From assembly GCF_010587385.1 (NCBI RefSeq), contig NZ_CP047476.1:186001-250000 (forward strand): a stretch of DNA of 64,000 bases, written 5' to 3'. The notes beneath the pieces were generated by a model that made no database searches, was not told the DNA's origin, and was given only the letters and a program-made list of their open reading frames with translations. This document shows positions 45,536-53,590 of this stretch, in pieces (the stretch's first letter is position 1; every line of letters begins with the position of its first letter). This stretch comes from Vibrio astriarenae (lineage in GTDB: Bacteria; Pseudomonadota; Gammaproteobacteria; Enterobacterales; Vibrionaceae). The position numbers and the translations under genes are program-made.

Positions 45536-46642
45536 TTAGTCCGAGCGACCTCGACCCTCAATGCGCCATTGTCCAACTACCTTATCTTTACGAACCGCAT
45601 GCAGCACATCAAAATTGTGTAGAGTGGTATCACAATGGCTTGGTAACAACATCACTCGATCGCCTATTTTGTACGGAGATTCATTCAGTTCCATTAAGAG
45701 GATACCGTGCTCGTCTCCGCCAGTTTTGTAGGTGACTTTGTCTTGATATTTTACCCTTGGCATACCTAAGTCTATGGAGAGTGATTTCATACCCGCATCA
45801 ATGACAGCTCGATCGGCGGCAGGGTGGCTGATGACGGTACTTAATACAGATAATGCAGTCTCAAATTGGCCATTGACCTCATCGCTACTCTCATCACCGA
45901 TAGCAGAGTAAGTTGCATCCATAAACAGGTAAGAGCCTGCTTGAATTTCGGTAAAAGGTTGGTCGATATGAGCTTGGTAAGTGCCCGTACCACCGCCGGA
46001 AATGATTGTCGGTTCGAGTCCGCGAGGTGCTAATTCCATCTTGATGTAGTCAAATACTTTAGCGACTGCATCACGAGCAGCAGCTTGTCGCGGTTCAAAA
46101 CCTTTAACTAATTGCAGGTGACCACTATAAGCTTGGATACCATCGTATCTGACGCCTTCTGTCACCTTGATGAGTTCGATCAAATCAAGTAGCGCAGCAT
46201 CCGGCTCAACGCCACATCGCTGTTGGCCACTTTCGACTTCAACAAGAAGACCAATTTCTACCCCATTAGAAGCCGCTTGACGGCCAATCTCGGTAACATG
46301 GCTAGGATGGTCAATCACCTGACGCACCGTAGATTCAGGGTTTTCACTACACAAGCGTACAAGTCTTTCAATTTTAATCTCGCCTGCGATTGGCGTGGTA
46401 ATTAAGACATCTTTGATGCCACCTAAAACCATTACCTCTGCCTCACCCAGTTTCGAGGTGCAAATACCCACCGCACCAGCGTCTAGCTGCATTTGAGCGA
46501 TGGCTGGGATTTTGTGGGCTTTAGTATGAGGTCTTAGAGTCATTCCTTGCGACTCAACCCGCTTTTGCATCTCTGCTAGGTTACGTTCAAGCTTTTCAAG
46601 GTCGACGATTAGGGCAGGGGTATCGAGTTGGCTAATGTTCAT
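45536..46642 (-). CDS. D-threonine aldolase / D-serine dehydratase-like PLP enzyme
   Basis: 368 residues, no signal. N-terminal alanine-racemase-like barrel with RPHTKAHK (Lys41 the likely PLP lysine), GICTSKLGEAEVMVLGG and IISGGGTGTYQAHID; C-terminal domain with PSHCDTTLHNFD, where His336 and Cys337 are the Zn ligands of the DSD1/D-threonine aldolase group. It cleaves or dehydrates D-beta-hydroxy amino acids; the exact substrate (D-threonine, D-serine, 3-hydroxyaspartate) is open. It converges on the serine hydrolase gene. Confidence 0.9.
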   Translation of the reverse strand: MNISQLDTPALIVDLEKLERNLAEMQKRVESQGMTLRPHTKAHKIPAIAQMQLDAGAVGICTSKLGEAEVMVLGGIKDVLITTPIAGEIKIERLVRLCSENPESTVRQVIDHPSHVTEIGRQAASNGVEIGLLVEVESGQQRCGVEPDAALLDLIELIKVTEGVRYDGIQAYSGHLQLVKGFEPRQAAARDAVAKVFDYIKMELAPRGLEPTIISGGGTGTYQAHIDQPFTEIQAGSYLFMDATYSAIGDESSDEVNGQFETALSVLSTVISHPAADRAVIDAGMKSLSIDLGMPRVKYQDKVTYKTGGDEHGILLMELNESPYKIGDRVMLLPSHCDTTLHNFDVLHAVRKDKVVGQWRIEGRGRSD

Positions 46643-47105
46643 TTTCTGGTATCACTGCAGATGAGTACTGGATTTCGTAGGATATCAAACTTGCTACTCG
46701 TTTGGCATCTAGCTCATGGTTGATTAGAAAAACTAAATGAAAACCTTAGCATGATATTTTTACCAATTAAAACAATTTGTTATATGGGGTGTAGAGGTTT
46801 CATTCGAACTTTACTGACTATCAAAGGCCGACTTAGCTTTTTGAAATCTTTTAGATATGGAAGAAGATGAGGAAGCAGGAGTGCAGGTTGCACTAAAGTA
46901 TCGCTTTTAAATTGCTCGATAGACTAATGTCGTGCAATGCCTTTTGCAACAAGGAAAGTAACTACAATTATGGGGACGTAGCTTATATTTACCGGGCATC
47001 AACCATCCTTCATCTAAACTGAGAGTGTCTAGGTTAAGTCGATCTCTTCTCTGTAACAGAGATAGCTTGAACGGCTTAGTACTGCAAAAACTGATAGGTG
47101 GTCAC
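46643..47105. other. 460-base intergenic region with small palindromes
   Basis: Between the D-threonine-aldolase-like gene and the DUF1566 gene, divergent. It contains AGTGCA-GGT-TGCACT (46881-46895) and TCTCTGT-A-ACAGAGA (47048-47062), both perfect and plausible operators, and a purine-rich run near 46860. No coding signature was seen. Confidence 0.45.
47048..47062. promoter_or_regulatory. 15-base perfect palindrome upstream of DUF1566 gene
   Basis: TCTCTGT-A-ACAGAGA, 7-base arms with one central base, 43 bases before the start codon. Possible operator or 5'-leader hairpin. Confidence 0.4.
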
Positions 47106-48317
47106 ATGTCAAAAGCGGTAGAAACCTTAATGATAGGGATATTGTCCTGTCATATATTTTCGGCTCATGCCCAAGTAGAAGTACCAATCTTACCTGGTAC
47201 TGGGCAAAGTGTTCAATATGATACAGAAGGGGAGCCATTAGCCGCTTCCGAAAGCAGCCTGTATACGGGCCAAGATGCGTCTATTGAAGCGACACCGTTA
47301 CGATATCAAGACAATGGTGATGGCACCATCACCGATCTAAACACCGGTTTGATGTGGCAAAAAAGTCATGACACAACCAAAAGAAATTTGGCTGATTCAG
47401 TGGCAGTGGTTGAGGCGATGACACTCGGTGGTCATGAGGATTGGCGTTTACCAACGATCAAAGAGTTGTACTCCTTAGCGGATTTCGATGGTGAGCTTAT
47501 GAAGCCTGGAAGTGGTAAAGAGAGTAAACCCTATATTGATACCGATTACTTTGACTTCGAGTACGACAGAAGAAGGCCGTTTGCTGGCGCTTTTTGGTCC
47601 AGCACGGTTTACATCAAAGGTGATGTGCAAAACTTCACTCAGCATGGAGGTTTGCAAGGAGGCTTCGGATTTGACTTTGCTGACGGCCATATAAAATCCT
47701 ATGAGACTGGCAAGTTCTTTGATGGCACCACCATACAGAAATAAGACAACATGTTCGTTCCAGGAAATTATGTGCGTGCCGTTCGCAATACAACCACACT
47801 CTATGATATGGACTATGTCGATAACCAAGACGGAACAGTGACCGATCAATCTACCGGCTTGATGTGGTCCAAGAGTGATAGTGGTAAACGAATGAATTGG
47901 GTTGAAGCGCTAGAGTATGCGGATAATGCCACGCTTGCAGGACACAGTGATTGGCGCCTGCCAAATGCAAAAGAGTTACAATCATTAGTCGATTATGAGA
48001 AGGTCGATTTTCCAGCCATCAACACCAACTTCTTTGAAGTGACGCCATCCCAATTTGAGTCCCAGCAAGACTCCTATTATTTCTGGACGAGTAGCACTCA
48101 AGGTGATTTTAAGCACACTGCTGTGTACGTTACCTTTGCGCAGGCATGGAGTAAGAAAAACTCCGATGCGACAGAATACTTCGATTGGCACGGTGCTGGA
48201 GCCCAAAGAAGTGACCCCAAAAGCGGCTCGCCTTCTGACTATGAATTAGCCTCTGAAATGGCGTCTGACTATATCTCTATTGATAACTGGGTTCGTTTAG
48301 TTAGGGATGCCAAATAG
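47106..48317 (+). pseudogene. DUF1566 double-domain exported protein split by in-frame stop
   Basis: One reading frame runs from 47106 to 48317 with a single TAA at 47742-47744. Part one (212 residues) has a signal peptide ending AHA and a DUF1566 domain (DNGDGTITDLNTGLMWQKS, GHEDWRLPTIKELYSL, FWSSTVY). Part two, same frame, begins NMFVPGNYVRAVR (the normal end of the first domain) and holds a second DUF1566 domain (DNQDGTVTDQSTGLMW, GHSDWRLPNAKELQSLVDY, FWTSST). The stop therefore cuts one protein of about 403 residues. An ATG at 47751, two codons after the stop, could restart translation but has no ribosome site. Either a recent nonsense mutation, readthrough, or a sequencing error. GGTGG precedes the start. 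Confidence 0.75.
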
Positions 48318-48364
48318 AGACAGTAACTTGTTGTTGGGTTCCCGAAATAGCTCAGGGGGTTACT

Positions 48365-48435
48365 GAGCCATCACTGTCAAAACAAGTGATATTACATTGA
48401 GACACAAGGGACTGCTATTGCCTCAGTGATGGCTC
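48365..48435. repeat. 12-base perfect inverted repeat with 47-base interior
   Basis: GAGCCATCACTG (48365-48376) and CAGTGATGGCTC (48424-48435) are perfect complements in the 147-base gap between the DUF1566 and alcohol-dehydrogenase-like genes. It could be a long-loop terminator or a miniature element; no target duplication was clear. Confidence 0.55.
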
Positions 48436-48464
48436 GCAATTTACTCTTTATGGTATCTTTTGAG

Positions 48465-49490
48465 CTAGTACTTAACAGCCGTTTTACCAATCGACGCGCT
48501 ACTCTCAATACGTTGGTGTGCCTCTTTCAAAGTATTGACATTAAAACCATTTAGAGTCGTCGTCAACGTTGATTTAATCCGCCCTGAATCAATCAAATTA
48601 GCCGCTTGGAACAAGATGTCTTGTTGTCTCTGGATGTCGTCTGTGTCGAATAGCGAACGTGTAAACATCAATTCCCAGACAAAGCCAGCAGCTTTTCCTT
48701 GCAGTGCCGATAAATCTACACCGCCTTCAAATTCAACAATTGAGCTGATCATACCCTGTGGGGCAATGAGCTCGACCATTGAATCCCAATGGCCTTTGGT
48801 ATCTGCAACATTAAAGATATAGTCGACATATTGAATACCTTGCTCACGCACAGATTCAACCAGGTTACGGTGATTCACGACAAGGTCTGCACCCATATCT
48901 CTGACCCACTGCTCAGTTTCGGGTCTTGACGCCGTTGCAATCACAGTAAGGTTGGTTAGCTGTTTTGCTAACTGAGTTGCGATAGAGCCAACACCGCCAG
49001 CGCCACCAATAATGAGTATGGACTTTCTCTCTTCGGGACGAACACGGAGGCGATCAAATAGCGCCTCCCAAGCCGTCAGTGTAGCCAGTGGCATCACCGC
49101 AGCCGACTCGTCAGAAAGACTCTTTGGTGCATGCGAGGTGATTCGAAAATCCACCGCTTGGTATTCTGCATTGGCGCCCATACGCGTAACATCGCCGGCA
49201 TAAAACACCCGATCACCGACTTCGAAACCCTCGACATTGGCACCTATAGCAGCCACTTCACCGACCGCGTCGTAACCCAACACGCGAGGGTGATCTAGTG
49301 TTTTATCTTTTGCACTGCTGGCACGGATTTTTGCATCTGCAGGGTTAATTGAGGTTGCACTTACCTTCACAAGTAAATCATTTTCTCGCAATTCCGGCAA
49401 ACTCGTTTCAAATTCAAATAAACTCTCCTGCTCATCAATTGAAAGTGAGCGGGTAAAACCAATAGCTTTCATTTTTGATGGTAATGACAT
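48465..49490 (-). CDS. Zinc-type alcohol dehydrogenase / quinone-oxidoreductase-like protein
   Basis: 341 residues of the medium-chain dehydrogenase family: N-terminal GroES-like fold (VKVSATSINPADAKIRA, VLGYDAVGEVAAIG) and a Rossmann domain with IIGGAGGVGSIATQLAKQ. The catalytic-zinc cysteines and GHE motif of true alcohol dehydrogenases are absent, so it belongs to the zinc-independent quinone-oxidoreductase-like group that reduces enones or quinones with NADPH. It is 39 bases downstream of the OpuAC-like gene on the same strand, a likely two-gene unit. Confidence 0.88.
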   Translation of the reverse strand: MSLPSKMKAIGFTRSLSIDEQESLFEFETSLPELRENDLLVKVSATSINPADAKIRASSAKDKTLDHPRVLGYDAVGEVAAIGANVEGFEVGDRVFYAGDVTRMGANAEYQAVDFRITSHAPKSLSDESAAVMPLATLTAWEALFDRLRVRPEERKSILIIGGAGGVGSIATQLAKQLTNLTVIATASRPETEQWVRDMGADLVVNHRNLVESVREQGIQYVDYIFNVADTKGHWDSMVELIAPQGMISSIVEFEGGVDLSALQGKAAGFVWELMFTRSLFDTDDIQRQQDILFQAANLIDSGRIKSTLTTTLNGFNVNTLKEAHQRIESSASIGKTAVKY

Positions 49491-49529
49491 AGTACTTTCT
49501 CCGTTGTTCAGATCTTGGTTGTAAACCGC

Positions 49530-50315
49530 TTAGATGATGCCTTGCTCAACTAACCAATCATGCGTGACTTCATCTTGTGGCTTACCTTCGCGGCAAACTT
49601 TGTAATCAAGTTCAGCGATAATATCGTTTGAGAATTTCAGTGAATCTAGCTTTTGCAGCTGCTCTGATGTGAACAGTGATTTCTTATCTTCTCTTAAAAG
49701 AAGTACCGCTCTATCCACAATACCTAGAAGCCCCTTGGGATCTTTAATCTCACGGATGTCATAACGATAATGGAGAAATTGAGGTTTCCACAGGGGTACA
49801 ACCACCCATTCCTTGTTCGCTACCGCATTTTCAAAGGCGCTAAAGCAATCCTCTTCGGTACCTGTGAAAAACTGATATCCTGCATCACTCAAGCCATACT
49901 CTTTCATCATCTTAATAGAGAATCGGGTGATACCTGCACCTGGATTGATCCCCTGGATTTTAGGTGACATTTTTTCGATGACCTCAGGCTTTACTAAATC
50001 AGCAACCTCGGAAACCACGTCTTTCGGGACATAATCTGGAACGCCCCACAGTGCATACGGTTCATAGTGAAGTCCAAGCTCAATTAATGGCTCCACCTCT
50101 TCAACATCGGACTTATAGATGCCATGACTCGAGGGTAACCAAGCTGACGAGAGCATATCCACTTCCCCCGTTTTTAGCTTTGCAAAATTATCTTGATGCG
50201 GTGAGAAAATGCGTTCTACTTCAAAACCCATGGATTGCAAAACATTGGCAACTAACGAAGCCGTTGTACGATGGAACGATAGGTCTGTTACGCCAATAGT
50301 GATTTTGATACTCAT
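49530..50315 (-). CDS. OpuAC-like quaternary-amine-binding protein without signal peptide
   Basis: 261 residues forming the substrate-binding domain of glycine betaine/choline ABC importers (OpuAC type): ITIGVTDLSFHRTTASLVANVLQSMGFEVE, VDMLSSAWLPSSHGIY, INPGAGITRFSIKMMKEYGL and WVVVPLWKPQFLHYRYDIREI, where the aromatic box and the W-P-W pairs occur. No signal peptide or lipobox is present at the start, so it appears cytosolic, unlike a true binding protein. It is followed by the alcohol-dehydrogenase-like gene and is divergent from the guanidine operon. Function: possibly a cytosolic sensor or carrier. Confidence 0.82.
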   Translation of the reverse strand: MSIKITIGVTDLSFHRTTASLVANVLQSMGFEVERIFSPHQDNFAKLKTGEVDMLSSAWLPSSHGIYKSDVEEVEPLIELGLHYEPYALWGVPDYVPKDVVSEVADLVKPEVIEKMSPKIQGINPGAGITRFSIKMMKEYGLSDAGYQFFTGTEEDCFSAFENAVANKEWVVVPLWKPQFLHYRYDIREIKDPKGLLGIVDRAVLLLREDKKSLFTSEQLQKLDSLKFSNDIIAELDYKVCREGKPQDEVTHDWLVEQGII

Positions 50316-50499
50316 GATTTTCTCTCTCCTGTCTCGCTATGGATGTAAGACTAGATAACCATTACGCATCAATAAATAGCCTAATTTTTGAATTATTCTC
50401 AAATTAAATTTGATAATAGATGTTGACTAAGCGATGGATACGTTAACTCAGATTAAATTCAGATATGAAAATGAAGTAACGGATTGAATCGTATCAGGC
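50316..50499. other. Divergent region upstream of the OpuAC-like gene
   Basis: About 180 A/T-rich bases that must carry the promoter of the OpuAC-like/dehydrogenase unit. No distinct site was recognised before the NtrC-like sites begin at 50500. Confidence 0.4.
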
Positions 50500-50515
50500 T
50501 GCACTAATCTTGGAC
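50500..50515 (+). promoter_or_regulatory. NtrC-like enhancer site 1 (imperfect)
   Basis: TGCACTAATCTTGGAC keeps the TGCACT half and a TGG of the NtrC consensus TGCACTAAAATGGTGCA, with one extra base between. It lies 19 bases upstream of a better match, giving the usual pair of sites. Confidence 0.45.
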
Positions 50516-50518
50516 TTT

Positions 50519-50535
50519 TGCACTAAAATGGTCAT
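50519..50535 (+). promoter_or_regulatory. NtrC-like enhancer site 2 (strong)
   Basis: TGCACTAAAATGGTCAT is identical to the enteric NtrC site TGCACTAAAATGGTGCA over its first 14 bases. Its centre lies about 97 bases upstream of the predicted sigma-54 start, inside the normal enhancer range. Confidence 0.65.
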
Positions 50536-50567
50536 TACCCAATAGAGTAGGTCCTTGTGTTTATGTT

Positions 50568-50580
50568 TAACCTGTTGATT
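50568..50580 (-). promoter_or_regulatory. IHF consensus site
   Basis: On the minus strand AATCAACAGGTTA matches the IHF consensus WATCAA-N4-TTR completely. It is placed between the NtrC-like sites and the sigma-54 promoter, the position where IHF bends DNA to bring activator and polymerase together. Confidence 0.6.
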
Positions 50581-50596
50581 TAATTTAATATAAATT

Positions 50597-50613
50597 TTGG
50601 CACGCAAATTGGA
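50597..50613 (+). promoter_or_regulatory. Sigma-54 (-24/-12) promoter
   Basis: TTGGCACG-CAAA-TTGGA matches the sigma-54 consensus TGGCACG-N4-TTGCA except for G in place of C at the last -12 position, with the required GG-N10-G spacing. Expected start near 50624, just before the riboswitch. Confidence 0.65.
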
Positions 50614-50675
50614 TTACTCCAATCAAGTTCACAAGAGCGCATCGTTAGTTGGTATCGCTGTCCACCTAACTCACA

Positions 50676-50780
50676 ATTTGGAAAATAGACATCTAGGGTT
50701 CCGGCTGTGTCTGCAGTGTCTGGGTCGAGAGTTGTCAACCTCGCGAGAGGTCACACGGAGGGATAGAAGCCCGGGAGATT
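50676..50780 (+). ncRNA. Guanidine-I (ykkC) riboswitch
   Basis: The two conserved strands of the ykkC class are present: CTAGGGTTCCGG, then CTGGGTCGAGAG, and downstream ACACGGAGGGATAGAAGCCC and GGGAGA. The intervening CTCGCGAG hairpin forms the usual variable arm. It lies in the 5' leader of the guanidine operon, 64 bases before the first start codon. Known guanidine-I riboswitches turn genes on when free guanidinium is bound. No clear U-tract terminator follows, so control may be at translation initiation (a CCTC-ATG-GAGG stem can cover the ribosome site) or by a weaker terminator. Confidence 0.93.
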
Positions 50781-50843
50781 AAACCAAACCAATTGGTTGT
50801 GTCTCTTGTGTTGATATTTAGTGACCTCATGGAGGAGATTCCA

Positions 50844-51917
50844 ATGAAAGCTCAAATCAAAAAAAGCCTACTCGCATCTGTTGTTGGTACTACGTTACTT
50901 GCATCCGCTTTTTCCCCAATCGCACTCGCTCAAGAGAAAGAGAAGTTCACTCTCGCTTGGTCTATCTATGTCGGATGGATGCCATGGGACTATGCAGATC
51001 ATTCTGGAATCTTAGATAAATGGGCAGACAAGTACGGCATTGAGATTGATGTGGTGCAGGTGAATGACTACATTGAGTCCATCAACCAGTTCACGACAGG
51101 TCAATTCGACGCCACTGTGATGACCAATATGGATGCATTGACGATTCCTGCCGCTAGTGGCGTTGACTCTACGGCTCTTGTCGTCGGTGATTTCTCAAAT
51201 GGTAACGACGGTATTGTCCTTAAGGGGGACAAGAAGCTAGAAGACCTGAAAGGCCAGTCGATTAACCTTGTTGAGTTAAGTGTGTCTCACTACCTGATGG
51301 CGCGCGCACTCGAAAGCGTGGGCATGAGCGAGCGTGACGTGAGAGTGGTGAACACGTCGGACGCTGACCTTGTTGCTGCGTTTAGCACGAGTCAAGTCAC
51401 TTCGGTTGTGACTTGGAATCCGCTTCTTAGCGAAATCACTTCTCAGCCAGATACCTCTTTTGTTTTCAACTCTTCTGATATCCCTGGCGAAATCATCGAC
51501 CTACTGGTGGTAAATACCGAGACGTTAGAAAGTAATCCTGCTCTAGGTAAGGCGCTAACGGGGGCTTGGTATGAGATCATGTCGATCATGCAATCATCAG
51601 AGCAGGGAGATGAAGCCAAATCCTACATGGCGCAAGCATCAGGTACTGATCTCGATGGCTACAAGTCTCAGTTAAAAGCCACCAACATGTTCTACTCAGC
51701 GGATGAGGCAGTGAGCTTCACGCAGAGCCCTAAATTGGCGGCAACGATGCAGAAAGTCAGTGAGTTCTCGTTTGAGCACGGTTTGCTGGGTGAAGGTGCA
51801 CCTGATGCGGGCTTCATTGGCGTAGAGACACCGACAGGCGTTTACGGTGACCCAAGCAACGTCAAGCTCCGATTTACTTCTGAATACATGCAGATGGCAG
51901 CGGATAACAAGCTGTAA
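50844..51917 (+). CDS. ABC transporter substrate-binding protein (guanidine/urea operon)
   Basis: 357 residues with a signal peptide ending IALA (about 30). It belongs to the NitT/TauT-type (SsuA-like) binding proteins annotated as 'putative urea ABC transporter' in urea-carboxylase operons: FTLAWSIYVGWMPWDYADHSG, QFDATVMTNMDALTIPAASGVD and GQSINLVELSVSHYLMARAL. With the downstream enzymes, guanidine or a derivative is the probable cargo. The frame opens at 50793, but GGAGGAG lies correctly before 50844 and the signal peptide starts there. First gene after the guanidine-I riboswitch. Confidence 0.92.
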   Translation: MKAQIKKSLLASVVGTTLLASAFSPIALAQEKEKFTLAWSIYVGWMPWDYADHSGILDKWADKYGIEIDVVQVNDYIESINQFTTGQFDATVMTNMDALTIPAASGVDSTALVVGDFSNGNDGIVLKGDKKLEDLKGQSINLVELSVSHYLMARALESVGMSERDVRVVNTSDADLVAAFSTSQVTSVVTWNPLLSEITSQPDTSFVFNSSDIPGEIIDLLVVNTETLESNPALGKALTGAWYEIMSIMQSSEQGDEAKSYMAQASGTDLDGYKSQLKATNMFYSADEAVSFTQSPKLAATMQKVSEFSFEHGLLGEGAPDAGFIGVETPTGVYGDPSNVKLRFTSEYMQMAADNKL

Positions 51918-51950
51918 TCTCCCTCTTCAGTCGTTGTAAATGGAGTCGTT

Positions 51951-52781
51951 ATGACCAAAGTAATTAACCGCCATCCGTCTAAACTTGGACGCGTTATGCT
52001 CGGTGTCATGCCATTTCTGATCCTGCTTGCCGTCTACGTGACGGCATCAGATGCCAGACTGGCGGCTAACTCTGCTGATAAGCTGCTCCCGGCTTTCAGC
52101 AGTTTTGCAGACGCTATCGACAGAATGGCTTTTACCCCAAGTCGAAGAACCGGTGAATATCTGATGTGGACAGATACCTTCGCTAGCCTAGCAAGGCTGG
52201 GATGGGGGATTGGTATCAGTGCCTTGATTGGCTTATCACTGGGTATTGCCACTGGGATCATTCCATTAGTGCGCTCTTCACTGTCACCTGTGATCACCGC
52301 TGTTTCTTTGATTCCACCAATGGCTATCTTGCCGATTTTGTTCATCTCATTTGGCGTTGGCGAGTTATCGAAGGTGGTGCTGATTGTCATTGGTGTGTGT
52401 CCAATCATTATTCGTGATATTCAACTTAGAGTACAGAGCTTACCGGATGAGCAGCTAATCAAGGCTCAAACACTTGGAGCAAACAGCTGGCAAATTATTG
52501 TTCGCGTTATTCTTCCTCAAATAATGCCAAAACTCATTGAAGCGGTTCGTCTTACATTGGGTAGCGCATGGTTGTTCCTGATTGCCGCTGAAGCGATTGT
52601 AGCGACCGAAGGGTTGGGCTACCGCATCTTCTTGGTACGCCGTTACCTGTCGATGGATGTGATTCTGCCTTACGTATTGTGGATCACTATTTTGGCATAC
52701 AGCATGGATTGGCTACTGCGGTTAGCCTCAAAGAAACTAAGCCCTTGGTATCACCAGTCTCAGGGAGAGAATAATGGTTAA
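51951..52781 (+). CDS. ABC transporter permease (guanidine/urea operon)
   Basis: 276 residues with about six helices and the binding-protein-dependent EAA loop (LIKAQTLGANSWQIIVRVILPQIMPKLIEAVRL), typical of NitT/TauT-type permeases such as SsuC. It forms the membrane pore of the importer with the neighbouring binding protein and ATPase. TGGAG precedes the ATG, and the 3' end overlaps the ATPase start by 8 bases, which couples translation. Confidence 0.92.
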   Translation: MTKVINRHPSKLGRVMLGVMPFLILLAVYVTASDARLAANSADKLLPAFSSFADAIDRMAFTPSRRTGEYLMWTDTFASLARLGWGIGISALIGLSLGIATGIIPLVRSSLSPVITAVSLIPPMAILPILFISFGVGELSKVVLIVIGVCPIIIRDIQLRVQSLPDEQLIKAQTLGANSWQIIVRVILPQIMPKLIEAVRLTLGSAWLFLIAAEAIVATEGLGYRIFLVRRYLSMDVILPYVLWITILAYSMDWLLRLASKKLSPWYHQSQGENNG

Positions 52782-53580
52782 CTTGCATGCCACCAATGAA
52801 ACCAAGCAGCCAATCATCCAAGTGAAACAAGTTTGGAAAGAGTACGGCGACAACATCGTACTTGAGCGTTTGAACCTGACCGTCAATGAGGGTGATTTCG
52901 TCAGCATCGTAGGTGCGTCGGGCTGCGGTAAAACCACCTTTCTTAACATGCTGTTAGGGACGGAAACACCATCCAGAGGTGAATTGTTATTGGATGGAGA
53001 GCCTCTGACTCAAGAGCCGGGCGTCGAGCGAGGCATTGTGTTCCAGAAATACTCCGTCTTTCCACATTTGACCGCGCTTGAGAACGTGATGCTTGGTTAT
53101 GAGTTTGAGGAAAGAAGCATTTCTAGCACTTTGTTGGGTCGACTGTTTGGTGCCAAGAAGCAACAAGCTAAAGAGCAGGCACTTAAGATGCTAGAGCAGG
53201 TCGGCTTGCTGGCTGCTCAAGACAAATATCCACATGAGTTATCGGGTGGCATGAGACAGCGCCTCTCAATTGCACAGGCGTTAATTAAAAAGCCAAGAAT
53301 TTTGCTACTCGACGAGCCGTTTGGCGCACTTGATCCGGGCATTCGCAAAGATATGCACGTGTTAGTGAAGTCGCTTTGGAAAGAGCAAAACCTAACGGTA
53401 TTCATGATCACGCATGATCTCAGCGAAGGCTTCCATCTCGGGAACCGATTATGGGTGTTTGACCACACTCGCCACGATGAGCAAGCGCCAGAGCGTTTTG
53501 GTGCGCAGGTGACGTTTGATATTCCAACTGAACAATTGGAACACACCCAACCAGAACAACTTCTCCAAAAAATTGCATAA
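52774..53580 (+). CDS. ABC transporter ATP-binding protein (guanidine/urea operon)
   Basis: 268 residues. Walker A GASGCGKT, Q-loop, signature LSGGMRQRLSIAQAL, Walker B ILLLDEPFGALD and switch His in MITHD. The group is SsuB/TauB-like. The C-terminal 35 residues after the ATPase core are a short extension seen in urea-carboxylase-linked copies. It starts inside the permease gene and ends 10 bases before the first DUF1989 gene. Confidence 0.92.
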   Translation: MVNLHATNETKQPIIQVKQVWKEYGDNIVLERLNLTVNEGDFVSIVGASGCGKTTFLNMLLGTETPSRGELLLDGEPLTQEPGVERGIVFQKYSVFPHLTALENVMLGYEFEERSISSTLLGRLFGAKKQQAKEQALKMLEQVGLLAAQDKYPHELSGGMRQRLSIAQALIKKPRILLLDEPFGALDPGIRKDMHVLVKSLWKEQNLTVFMITHDLSEGFHLGNRLWVFDHTRHDEQAPERFGAQVTFDIPTEQLEHTQPEQLLQKIA

Positions 53581-53590
53581 GGAATGAAAC

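Noticed and set aside
47751..48317. Second half of the DUF1566 locus as an independent gene
   Set aside because: It lies in the same frame as the first half, starts in mid-domain and lacks a ribosome site and a signal peptide, so it is treated as the broken continuation of one gene.
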